A stretch of 64,000 nucleotides of DNA from Vreelandella boliviensis LC1 (GTDB lineage: Bacteria > Pseudomonadota > Gammaproteobacteria > Pseudomonadales > Halomonadaceae), in NCBI RefSeq assembly GCF_000236035.1, contig NZ_JH393257.1, forward strand, positions 1,148,408 through 1,212,407, given 5' to 3'. The position numbers and the translations under genes were made by a program. Shown piece after piece: positions 30,867 through 38,527 of the stretch (the first letter of the stretch is position 1; each line of letters opens with the position of its first letter). Below the pieces are notes generated by a model. It searched no databases. It was given only the letters and a program-made list of their open reading frames with translations, and was not told where the DNA came from.

Positions 30867-31732
30867 GCGTTACCGGCCTTTTTTGCATCCCTCACGTACT
30901 CTTCAAGCTCGGTAAAGCTCGGGCGTTCGGCAGCAAAGAGTGCCTTGCGGCCGAACTCAACGGCCAACTGGGGTGCGTAACCGTGCAAACTTGCCAGCAG
31001 CGTAATGCGAATACACTGAAGCATTTTTTCGGCTTCTTTAGCCTGCCGGTCAATGTAACTTGCAAGAGGGCTGACAAAACCATAGCCCAACAAAATGCCC
31101 AGGAAGGTTCCCACCAGTGCGTGAGCGATCATCTCGCCCATCTGGCTCGGTGAGGCGTCGGCATAGGTCAGTGTTTTAACAACCCCCATCACCGCCGCCA
31201 CAATACCGAAGGCGGGCATCGCATCGCCCACTTTGGCGATGGCGTCAATGGGCACGTGGGCCTCCTGCTCAAAGACCTCAATTTCATGCAACATCAGCTC
31301 ATCGATTTCCATAGGCTCCATACCACCGCTAACCATTAAGCGCAGATAATCGGTCAGGAAATTCATGATATGCGGGTCGGCCAGCACCGTCGGGTGTTCC
31401 TGAAACAGAGGGCTCTCTTGCGGGTTATCAATATCCCGCTCAATGCCCAACATCCCCTCACGGCGAATTTTGGACAGTAACTTGAACTGCAGTGCCATTA
31501 GCTCCATATAAAGTGCTTTGTTATATTTTTTTGCGCGCTTTAGCCGGGGCAGAATTTTAAATGTCGCTTTAATCGCCTTACCATTGTTCGCTGCGATAAA
31601 TGCACCAACACCCGCGCCGCCAATAATCAGCAGCTCAAGGGGCTGGTACAGGGGACCTAAGCTGCCGCCTGCCAGCACATAGCCACCAAACACAGACAGC
31701 AATACGATTACATAGCCTAGAGGTATCAGCAC
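30863..31732 (-). CDS. motA: Flagellar motor stator protein MotA
   Basis: The 289 residues resemble E. coli MotA along the length (LGYVIVLLSVFGGYVLAGGSLGPLYQP; cytoplasmic loop with the Arg/Glu charged stretch; VGDAMPAFGIVAAVMGVVKTL). Four membrane helices are predicted. The start is GTG 31732 with AAGGA eight to nine bases upstream. It is the first gene of the motAB-cheAW unit, behind a candidate FlhDC box. Confidence 0.97.
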   Translation of the reverse strand: MLIPLGYVIVLLSVFGGYVLAGGSLGPLYQPLELLIIGGAGVGAFIAANNGKAIKATFKILPRLKRAKKYNKALYMELMALQFKLLSKIRREGMLGIERDIDNPQESPLFQEHPTVLADPHIMNFLTDYLRLMVSGGMEPMEIDELMLHEIEVFEQEAHVPIDAIAKVGDAMPAFGIVAAVMGVVKTLTYADASPSQMGEMIAHALVGTFLGILLGYGFVSPLASYIDRQAKEAEKMLQCIRITLLASLHGYAPQLAVEFGRKALFAAERPSFTELEEYVRDAKKAGNA

Positions 31733-31836
31733 AAGCAGAGTCCTTGCGGTATTCAGTATTAATGTAAGGGAACCAAAACTTAGCCACCTGTTCTGATGTT
31801 TAAGAGATGTTCCATCCCGAGCATGACTTATGCCCT

Positions 31837-31842
31837 ATCATA
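31837..31842 (-). promoter_or_regulatory. Candidate -10 of the motA promoter
   Basis: On the minus strand this reads TATGAT. The poor -35 (TTAGAT) overlaps the edge of the FlhDC-like box, as expected for an FlhDC-activated sigma-70 promoter. It would start transcription roughly 100 bases before motA. A hairpin (GCCCTA / TAGGGC, 31832-31849) overlaps it. Confidence 0.35.
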
Positions 31843-31861
31843 CTAGGGCTAAGCTGTTATC

Positions 31862-31904
31862 TAATTAAAAAGTATCGCTGACTTTTGCGGCTATCTACGC
31901 CGAT
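31862..31904. promoter_or_regulatory. Candidate FlhD4C2 box upstream of motA
   Basis: The right half-site GGCTATCTACGCCGAT (31889-31904) matches 11 of 16 positions of the FlhDC half-site consensus. An 11-base spacer separates it from a weaker left half-site (31862-31877, about 8 of 16). The spacer fits the known 10-12 bases. It sits 130-170 bases before motA in the 254-base gap after flhC; nothing else coding is visible in that gap. Confidence 0.4.
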
Positions 31905-31986
31905 GCTCTCATATTTTATGACTAATAACTCATCACTACTCCTTATACCCTAATTCCTGCTATTAGTGGCGAGGGTGATGAACTTG

Positions 31987-32529
31987 TTACATATTTTCAC
32001 TATTTAATTGCTGTGCCTTGCGCGTTTTCCCCGCCCGTGAAGGTGGCTGACATATGCCACAAACGTAGTGCTGAGCGGGGCTATGCGCATGCGCCACAAA
32101 CTGCCCTTTGCAGCGTGTACACTGATTGAGTTGAAGCAAATCACTCTCGAAAAATCGTATCAGCGTCCATGCGCGAGTCAGCCCAAGAACCGGCTCAGCC
32201 TTTTCCAGCGACATCTGCTCGTCATAGAGTCGATATGCTTTAACGAAGGCATCAATTCGATCGCAACCTGCCGCCGTCTTCAGGCTTAAATAAATATTGT
32301 AAAACAATGACGAGTGAACATTGGGAAGCCAGGTAATAAACCAATCGGTGGAAAAAGGTAGCATTCCCTTTGGCGGTGACATGCCACGCACTTCCTTATA
32401 CAGCTTAATCAAACGTGTACGGCTTAATTCCGTTTCTGTTTCCAACACTTGCAGCCGCGCACCCAGCTCAATCAATTCGATCGCCAGCTGTACTTGGTGC
32501 ATTTCATCGATCAAGCTTTTCTGGTTCAC
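31987..32529 (-). CDS. flhC: Flagellar master regulator FlhC
   Basis: DNA-binding half of the FlhD4C2 activator at the top of the flagellar hierarchy. The 180 residues end in the zinc site formed by Cys137, Cys140, Cys157 and Cys160, exactly the E. coli spacing. GTG 32529 overlaps the flhD stop (GTGA) and has GGGGAG upstream. It is the second gene of the flhDC operon. Confidence 0.96.
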   Translation of the reverse strand: MNQKSLIDEMHQVQLAIELIELGARLQVLETETELSRTRLIKLYKEVRGMSPPKGMLPFSTDWFITWLPNVHSSLFYNIYLSLKTAAGCDRIDAFVKAYRLYDEQMSLEKAEPVLGLTRAWTLIRFFESDLLQLNQCTRCKGQFVAHAHSPAQHYVCGICQPPSRAGKTRKAQQLNSENM

Positions 32530-32855
32530 TTCGTCTCCCCTGACATTGGCTCAAATGTTTCTCCAGCCAAAAGCAGTGAGGCGTGCAAGCCAGCCAATCC
32601 CTGATCACGAGGGTTGTCAGTGAGTTGACGAAGCCGCTCAGCACTCATCTGACTAAACCGGCACAGCAGCTGGCTGGTCCGCGCCAGCTTGGTAAGTTGG
32701 CGAGCGCTAAGTGACACAATCAGTTCGGCGACATCGCTGTCTATTTTTAAACGAAACATAGCAGCCTCACGATCTTCATCAAGCAAGCGCTGCGCTAGAA
32801 GCAAATAAGCTAAATTTATTTCCTGAATTTCATCGAGAAAGTTGGTTTGACTCAT
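32526..32855 (-). CDS. flhD: Flagellar master regulator FlhD
   Basis: A 109-residue helical partner of FlhC (EIQEINLAYLLLAQRLL; DSDVAELIVSLSARQLTKLA). Together they activate class II flagellar promoters through the alpha subunit of RNA polymerase. The short upstream region has a perfect -10. No CRP site or long leader like that of E. coli flhDC is evident in the ~100 bases before the neighbouring gene. Confidence 0.95.
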   Translation of the reverse strand: MSQTNFLDEIQEINLAYLLLAQRLLDEDREAAMFRLKIDSDVAELIVSLSARQLTKLARTSQLLCRFSQMSAERLRQLTDNPRDQGLAGLHASLLLAGETFEPMSGETK

Positions 32856-32893
32856 GATGTCCCATTGAACGACTCAGGCGCGATGTTGTAACC

Positions 32894-32899
32894 ATTATA
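32894..32899 (-). promoter_or_regulatory. Candidate -10 element of the flhDC promoter
   Basis: On the minus strand this reads TATAAT, about 40 bases before flhD. The -35 region at 17 bases (TGAAAA) is poor, so an activator may be needed. It would give a leader of only ~30 bases, much shorter than in enterics. Confidence 0.45.
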
Positions 32900-32961
32900 C
32901 TGGCGCCGTTAATGACTTTTCACTACCTGTTCTCATGGTTGCACACAACGTCTGTAATTGG

Positions 32962-33255
32962 CTACTCAGGGATTACACGATGACTCAGTCCCTCTTCTGA
33001 CAACTCGAATACCCACACTAGGAGTTCTGCAACGATTTGATAGAGGCTTGAAGGGATTTCTGCGTCCAGATCTAGCTGCATCAAAAGCGCTACCAGTTCT
33101 GGCGCGTCGTGCACATAAATGCCCTGGCGATGAGCTTCGGCCATAATGCGCTCGGCCAAATCGCCATAGCCCTTCGCCACTACTCTGGGCGCACGGTCGT
33201 TATCTTGATAAGCCAGCGCAACAGCTTGGCGACGACGCTCACCCGGCGCTACCAT
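32962..33255 (-). CDS. FlhX-like protein (stand-alone FlhB C-terminal domain)
   Basis: The 97 residues align with the segment of FlhB just after its NPTH cleavage site: AVALAYQ...APRVVAKGYGDLAERI...LMQLDLDAEIPSSLYQIVAELLVWVF. It has no membrane helices and no NPTH. In Helicobacter the equivalent FlhX can replace the cleaved C-terminal half of FlhB. A TTG at 33261 is in frame, but ATG 33255 has GGAGG six bases upstream. It overlaps the end of the fliK-like gene upstream, implying a joint role in export switching. Confidence 0.82.
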   Translation of the reverse strand: MVAPGERRRQAVALAYQDNDRAPRVVAKGYGDLAERIMAEAHRQGIYVHDAPELVALLMQLDLDAEIPSSLYQIVAELLVWVFELSEEGLSHRVIPE

Positions 33256-34501
33256 CTTCAACCTCCGCTTCGATAAAGCGTGCGCGAAGCTGCACCTTCT
33301 GTAAGTCCAAGGCGCTCAGACGTTTCTCTAACGCGGGTAATCCAGCGTCAATGCGCCGATAAGCCTGCGTACTTTCGGTGGTGAAATCGATACTTAACAC
33401 ATTTCGATAGAGCCACAAAGACGCATTGAACGAACCCAAACTGGGAACATCAAGCTGCATATCAGAGCGCCAACCGCCATCCGGCTCACCTTCCTGCTGG
33501 TTACCCTCTTTTCCCTCCTCGCGAGCGGGGAGGTTGATAACCAAAGCCATAAAAATTCCTGCCCAGACATCTCCCTCCCAACGGATAGTCGGCATCACTA
33601 ACATCTCAAGCTGTTGACGCACCAGACTCTGCAAACTTTCATGGACGATTTCGCGAGCAGGACGGTTGGCCACCAGTTCGGCTGCCTCCCTTGCCTGGCT
33701 AATCTCACGCCCTTCGCCTGCAATAGCAGCAGGCGCATTCTGGGTGGGAGTAGCAGCTTGGGCGGGAGCAACGGGCGAACCCGCAGTAGGAGCAGTCGAT
33801 GCAACACTGGAACGGGCCATTCCATTTTCATGGTTAACGGGCACCAGCGGTACGTTGGGCAGGATAAACATGCCACCTTGGCCTGGCACTTGCTGCGCCC
33901 CAGGTGTGACCAATGGGGCCAACCCCGTCGTCAGCGCATGCGCAGCCCCCAAACCAGTGGGTAAAAGGGGCACTAACGGACGTGGCCCAGCCTGCATTTG
34001 TGGTTCTTTTAATAACTGCTGTCTGACACCCTCGCCCTGGAACCAACGTTTCAAATGCGACTCATAAAACAGCCCACTGTCACGAATACTTGCTTCTAAG
34101 CGCGTCGCTACTGCACTAGCTGCTGGTGCTTCTTGGCTGGTGATTAGAGGTGCTTCTGGTCTCATCACCGAGGGGGGAGCTGGGAAACGTAACAGAACGT
34201 CGGCGATAGTCCTTGCAGCAGGGCTAAAATGCGTCTGCGTTGAACCTGGGGGAGATGGCGATGCATCACCACGGGGTAATGTTCGCCCCCCATCGGTAGG
34301 AAGCGGCAACCGCTTTAAATCGCTTAACGGTGACGCCGATGCTCGCCCATCCAAATTAGCATCGCCCATCACTGCACGCGGCCCTTGGCCTGGAGGGATA
34401 GGCTTTACGGGTTGATCCAGCGCCCGCTGCAATGACAACTCCCCTTGCCGCCCTAGCACCTGGTGCAAGAGCGTATCAATAAGAGGGGTAATACCGCTCA
34501 C
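33239..34501 (-). CDS. Second FliK-like hook-length control protein
   Basis: The 420 residues have a disordered Pro/Ala/Gln-rich body (about 30-270) and a folded C-terminal region (about 285-410; WEGDVWAGIFMALVIN, LGSFNASLWLYRNVLSIDFT) resembling the FliK-type domain. It differs from the canonical fliK at 43944-45251, which has the classic VQMQLNPAELGPLSISL motif. It forms the fliS-fliT-fliK-like-flhX unit. The function may be an export-switch accessory; the assignment rests on architecture and neighbourhood. Confidence 0.7.
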   Translation of the reverse strand: MSGITPLIDTLLHQVLGRQGELSLQRALDQPVKPIPPGQGPRAVMGDANLDGRASASPLSDLKRLPLPTDGGRTLPRGDASPSPPGSTQTHFSPAARTIADVLLRFPAPPSVMRPEAPLITSQEAPAASAVATRLEASIRDSGLFYESHLKRWFQGEGVRQQLLKEPQMQAGPRPLVPLLPTGLGAAHALTTGLAPLVTPGAQQVPGQGGMFILPNVPLVPVNHENGMARSSVASTAPTAGSPVAPAQAATPTQNAPAAIAGEGREISQAREAAELVANRPAREIVHESLQSLVRQQLEMLVMPTIRWEGDVWAGIFMALVINLPAREEGKEGNQQEGEPDGGWRSDMQLDVPSLGSFNASLWLYRNVLSIDFTTESTQAYRRIDAGLPALEKRLSALDLQKVQLRARFIEAEVEDGSAG

Positions 34502-34908
34502 GACGACCTCGTGGAATCAGCTTCATCCGCTTCATACGCAACCTCAGAGCCTTGTTGGGGCGCATAAGCGCGGTGCAAGTCTCGCTGACGTTGAGACACC
34601 TCAATTAGCTTACCCAGCTCATCGCGACGCGATACTAAGCGACGCCGAATATCCACATCATGTTCAAGAATGCGTTCAAGCAGCGCCGCTTTGCGCTGCA
34701 GAGCATCGTTATCGAGAGATACGGTTATGTCTAACTCACGCAGCTGTTCCACCAGCACCACATAGCTTGTACGCTGATCGATCAGCTCTGCCCACTGCTC
34801 AGCATTAGCAAGTTCGTGCATGTGTTCAACGCGGCTTAACAGCATTTCATAGCTATTGAGCAACGACTGTTGAGCATTTTTATCATGAGCAGATGTAGAT
34901 GCTGACAT
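34498..34908 (-). CDS. fliT: Flagellar export chaperone FliT
   Basis: A 136-residue all-helical protein with the size and position of FliT, the FliD chaperone that in enterics also inhibits FlhDC. Recognisable pattern: LLNSYEMLLSRVEHMHELANAEQWAELIDQ. ATG 34908 has GAGG six bases upstream, 7 bases after the fliS stop; a 12-residue upstream extension is rejected. FliT sequences diverge strongly, so context carries much of the call. Confidence 0.75.
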   Translation of the reverse strand: MSASTSAHDKNAQQSLLNSYEMLLSRVEHMHELANAEQWAELIDQRTSYVVLVEQLRELDITVSLDNDALQRKAALLERILEHDVDIRRRLVSRRDELGKLIEVSQRQRDLHRAYAPQQGSEVAYEADEADSTRSS

Positions 34909-34915
34909 TATTGCC

Positions 34916-35332
34916 TCACGCGCTCTGCCGTTGACCAATATCACGCCAGGCTGAGGCGATATCTTCGAGAAGGCGCTCGGCCTGATTTAAGCTCTCTTCA
35001 TCGTTACGCAGATTGGCCGCCAATAACAGGCGAGCAATATAGTCATAAAGCGAGGCCAAGCGCTCGGCAATCTCTCCACCTTTCTCTTGATCAAGAGCAG
35101 CGGCAAGGCCGTTATTAACGATATCCAGCGCTTTCGCTATCGACTTGCCTTTCTCGGCCGTATTGCCCGCCTGAATATGAATACGCGCAGCACGAATAGC
35201 GGCCTGGGCACCGTCAAACAACATCACAATAAGCTGATGAGGGTCTGCCGACATCACTCCGCTTTCTACGCCGACACGCGCATAAGCGTTAGCTCCCCGC
35301 CCATAGGCGGCGCCACCGCGAGAGTAAGTCAT
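34916..35332 (-). CDS. fliS: Flagellin chaperone FliS
   Basis: A 138-residue four-helix chaperone that keeps flagellin unpolymerised before export. Typical motifs are AYARVGVESGV, ADPHQLIVMLFDGA and the ALDIVNNGLAAALD helix. ATG 35332 has AGGAG eight bases upstream; the longer frame runs into the leader. It has its own sigma-28 promoter. Unusually, fliD and fliC do not precede it. Confidence 0.95.
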   Translation of the reverse strand: MTYSRGGAAYGRGANAYARVGVESGVMSADPHQLIVMLFDGAQAAIRAARIHIQAGNTAEKGKSIAKALDIVNNGLAAALDQEKGGEIAERLASLYDYIARLLLAANLRNDEESLNQAERLLEDIASAWRDIGQRQSA

Positions 35333-35430
35333 AAGCGGAACTCCTGTGCGTGGTTTTATGCTCACCCTATACAGTGAGAAACCACGAATATTAAAAGATA
35401 AAAACAAACAACGAACTGCACTACTAGTAT

Positions 35431-35457
35431 CTATCGGCGCGAGTCTAGGAGACTTTA
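35431..35457 (-). promoter_or_regulatory. Sigma-28 (FliA) promoter of fliS-fliT
   Basis: On the minus strand: TAAA, exactly 15 bases, GCCGATAG, which is consensus but for the final base. It lies about 100 bases before fliS and marks the start of this late operon. Confidence 0.85.
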
Positions 35458-35536
35458 ACGGCTTACAATGCTTTTTTAGCGTTGCAGATGACAGCTATTG
35501 ACTGCTTATCACTCACTAACGCTCTGTGTCCGCCCC

Positions 35537-37225
35537 TCAGGTAGACACGGCGATCTCACCGACGGTTCGCCCAAGCCGCTCAGTTATATCATTCCGCACG
35601 ACCACTCCCACGTTGTCACGCATAGGCGGCTCTACCTGCGGCGCAAGCAACACTTCCGTGGGATTGCCTTTAGCATCGATGCGTAATATCCAGCCCTGCT
35701 GTTGACTGGAAAAGCGCGCCAACGAGCCTACTGGCAGCCCCTTAAAATGTTCGATGTAGCGCTTAATCCAGCGCATATCAAAGTGGTGTGGGTGCTGCAG
35801 TAAATGGCGATAAATTTGCTGCGCTGTTTTAGCCGGCCGATCTGCACGATCCCGCCGCATTGCCTCTACTACATCGACCACAGCGCTCGCTTTAGCCAAT
35901 TCACTAAGGTCGGCCCCACTCAGCCCCCCTGGATATCCACTACCATCCATACGCTCATTAATCCCCCCAATCACCGCTTGAGCGACACCCGCCGACAGCC
36001 ACTGGCAGCTATGCAAACGACCAAGCAGCAATTGAACATGCTCACTGATCGCCTTTCGATGACTCGCCTCAAAGTGCGGTGCCTTGAATAACACTTGAGG
36101 AACCAGCGCCTTGCCAAGATCATGAACAAGGCCGCTGGCCACTATCGCCTTGCGTAGTTCACGGGGCATGCTGGCACCCACAAAATCGAGCAAATGAATG
36201 GCGACTGCAATACCGTGGCGCACGATTAAAGGCTCTGGAAATAAGCATCGAGAGGCAAATAGCAATGCCTCACGATCCTCTTCGTGAAGATCTAATACTC
36301 GATCAGCATAGCGGGAGAGTTGACGACCATCGATATCGCTACCTTGTTGTAACGACAGCAGCTGTGTATCCAGATAGGCGGCGACTTTTACCAGCCGACG
36401 CGCCATGGGGGTAGCATAGCGCTGGACATCACGCCGCCCAATCAACTCTCCGGCGCCCGAACGCCTGCTTGGCAGGGCGAACAGCGGTGAGGGTTGACGC
36501 TCGCTTTGTTCTTCTTTTTTATAACGGGCCGCTTCGCGCTCTATTTCACACACGAAATACCAAATTTGCCGCTCTTGCTCCGCGCTACACTCAACGAAGT
36601 TGAAACCGACGCGCAACAGATGGCGCTCAGCGTCTGTCTTTTGATGGCGAGGCTCTCCAAGCACCTCAAAATACGTGCCATCGGGGAAGGTAAACGCTAG
36701 CTTCAGTGGACTAGCAACCTCCGCCAACAGGCCGCTAGCCGCCAAAGGCAACTCAAGCTGGCAGCCGTCTTGGGATAAATCCCGCAACTCACCTCCTATT
36801 TCAGCATCGCCACCACACAAGCCTGCCGACACCACCATCCCCATGCGCAACTCAGCGCGAAAGGACTCACGGCGCTGCAATACTTCCAACGATGCTGGAT
36901 AATCACTGCAACACAGAAAGCGCCCTCCAGCCTGACGCGTCTCCGTCAGGTGCAGCAGAGGCGTTTGCACCACTTTGCCTTGCGCCTGCCCGCGCAAGTA
37001 AAAAGCGGCGCCGCCCTGAAGATGGTGAAGCAAATAATCAATTGATGAGAGATCCATCACCAATGTTTGCCCCAGGTGCTGCTCCATCAAGACAATGGGC
37101 TCTGGACGCGCACCCGTCGCGGCAAGACAGAGCGATACACCGCCCTTTTCGATCAAGGTATTCAGCAAAGACTCGATCACTGTTGTGCTTGCTATTGTTT
37201 CAAACTCATCCTGCTGCGCCACCAT
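35537..37225 (-). CDS. PilZ/HD-GYP fusion protein (c-di-GMP receptor)
   Basis: A 562-residue protein. The N-terminal region (1-115) resembles the YcgR-type pre-PilZ domain. A PilZ domain follows with c-di-GMP motifs RESFR (119-123) and DLSQDG (149-154), both intact. From about 320 an HD-GYP domain follows with VHDLGK (His368-Asp369), His396 and ERMDGSGYPGG (424-434). The HH pair expected just before the Glu is Ile422-Asn423, so a key metal ligand set is broken and phosphodiesterase activity is doubtful. GAGG lies six bases before ATG 37225. Position beside fliST suggests a flagellar brake-like or regulatory role. Confidence 0.85.
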   Translation of the reverse strand: MVAQQDEFETIASTTVIESLLNTLIEKGGVSLCLAATGARPEPIVLMEQHLGQTLVMDLSSIDYLLHHLQGGAAFYLRGQAQGKVVQTPLLHLTETRQAGGRFLCCSDYPASLEVLQRRESFRAELRMGMVVSAGLCGGDAEIGGELRDLSQDGCQLELPLAASGLLAEVASPLKLAFTFPDGTYFEVLGEPRHQKTDAERHLLRVGFNFVECSAEQERQIWYFVCEIEREAARYKKEEQSERQPSPLFALPSRRSGAGELIGRRDVQRYATPMARRLVKVAAYLDTQLLSLQQGSDIDGRQLSRYADRVLDLHEEDREALLFASRCLFPEPLIVRHGIAVAIHLLDFVGASMPRELRKAIVASGLVHDLGKALVPQVLFKAPHFEASHRKAISEHVQLLLGRLHSCQWLSAGVAQAVIGGINERMDGSGYPGGLSGADLSELAKASAVVDVVEAMRRDRADRPAKTAQQIYRHLLQHPHHFDMRWIKRYIEHFKGLPVGSLARFSSQQQGWILRIDAKGNPTEVLLAPQVEPPMRDNVGVVVRNDITERLGRTVGEIAVST

Positions 37226-37555
37226 TCTCGCCTCACTTGCTCTTATGCGTTAATTAGTTCACCGCAAAGTGGAGAAGCATATCAGATGCCAACAGCGTGG
37301 CGTATGCACAAAAAACCATCATTCTCAGAATTATTAGGAAGGCTGTAGCAAGCAGGCACACGGAGTTATATAGTCGACGCTCACAATAACAAGTAAAGAT
37401 AACGCCACGTCGGTAAGTGTAAAGTTTTTCAGCGTCCTGCCGATAAACATGTAGAAACGTTTTTTAATTAGTAAAAATCCGAGCTATGGCTGCCGTTTCA
37501 CGCTACAACACTAGTACTTGGCTGCCAAAGCTGACTTTAAAAAGGAACGTGCCCC
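37226..37555. other. Intergenic region between the PilZ/HD-GYP gene and flaG
   Basis: A 330-base divergent gap. The right side holds the flaG sigma-28 promoter. I see no coding potential, no second sigma-28 site facing the PilZ/HD-GYP gene, and no RNA gene. Confidence 0.6.
37420..37446 (+). promoter_or_regulatory. Sigma-28 (FliA) promoter of flaG
   Basis: TAAA, exactly 15 bases, GCCGATAA: a perfect consensus. It lies 110 bases before the flaG ATG. Confidence 0.9.
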
Positions 37556-37921
37556 ATGAGCTCTTTACCCACCGAAGCAATAACACCGCTGTCATCGGCG
37601 CTAACCCACTTGAACCCACGTCAGCGGCTAGAAAACACACTGGCACAGCTAGCGACAACGAATACTCAGCTTAAGAATGCAGATACCAGCGAGCGGGAAA
37701 TCTCTGCCGTCGAACTCATCGAACCCATTCAACGCATTAACGAGATAATGCGCCCCCATGGCCTAGAGTTTGAATTAAGCGAAGAAACCTCACGCGTTAT
37801 TACGCGGGTCATAGACAGGGAGTCTGGAGAAGTAATACGCCAGATACCAGCAGAAGAAGTACTCGACATCGCTGAACGACTAGAAGAAATGCAAGGACGA
37901 ATAATCTCTATTGAAGCCTAA
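37556..37921 (+). CDS. flaG: Flagellar protein FlaG
   Basis: The 121 residues have a disordered N-terminal half and the conserved FlaG C-terminal domain (INEIMRPHGLEFELSEETSRVI, GEVIRQIPAEEVL). The family is linked to filament length control. FlaG usually lies between fliC and fliD; here it stands alone behind a perfect sigma-28 promoter and converges on fliE. Confidence 0.88.
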   Translation: MSSLPTEAITPLSSALTHLNPRQRLENTLAQLATTNTQLKNADTSEREISAVELIEPIQRINEIMRPHGLEFELSEETSRVITRVIDRESGEVIRQIPAEEVLDIAERLEEMQGRIISIEA

Positions 37922-37939
37922 AGCTTGACGTCTAAAGCC

Positions 37940-38272
37940 CTACACTTGCATGTTCATAACATCACGATATGCAGAAACTAAGCGGTTGCGAACTTGAAGC
38001 CCCATTTGAAACGCAACACTGGACTTCTGCATGTCGACCATCACATCATTGAGCTGCAAATTAGGGTCACCCGCCTGAAAAGCCATCGCCTGACTGTTAG
38101 CCACTTGCTGAAGTCGGTTAATGCGCTGAATAGAGGCCTGTAGCTCACCGCCAAAACCGCCTTGCCCGACAGCTGCTGACGCCTGAGCACCACTAAGGGG
38201 CTGCGTGGATGCCGCCTGGGTCGCCATGCCTTGCATCTGCTGTAGCGCAGCCTGTATTGCGGGAGTACTCAT
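37940..38272 (-). CDS. fliE: Flagellar hook-basal body protein FliE
   Basis: A 110-residue adapter between the MS ring and rod. The conserved C-terminal helix has DVMVDMQKSSVAFQMGLQVRNRLVSAYRDVMNMQV-type features. It is transcribed away from fliF, as in enterics; the promoters share the 255-base divergent gap. Confidence 0.95.
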   Translation of the reverse strand: MSTPAIQAALQQMQGMATQAASTQPLSGAQASAAVGQGGFGGELQASIQRINRLQQVANSQAMAFQAGDPNLQLNDVMVDMQKSSVAFQMGLQVRNRLVSAYRDVMNMQV

Positions 38273-38527
38273 ACGCTCACCTCAATTCGCAAAAAAGATC
38301 TAATGCGAAAAGCCTAACACCAAAGCAACTCGCCTCATACGGACAAATGCGCATAAAAAGCAAAGCTTATCTTTCCTTTAGGCTCGACTAGCCACCGGAT
38401 AATAGCCGTCATCACAATTCCGCCTCATCTTTTAGGCGGATAACCGCGATTGACGGATATAGCCTATGCCTTCTTTGGTGATGCGCCTGGGCCGACGCCA
38501 GTATTGCCTGCCCCTTTGGAGGGATGC

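Noticed and set aside
38346..38439. Possible FlhDC site or operator between fliE and fliF
   Set aside because: Only one weak half-site was found. The CCGCCT/AGGCGG hairpin at 38420-38439 has no known counterpart and no T-tract.
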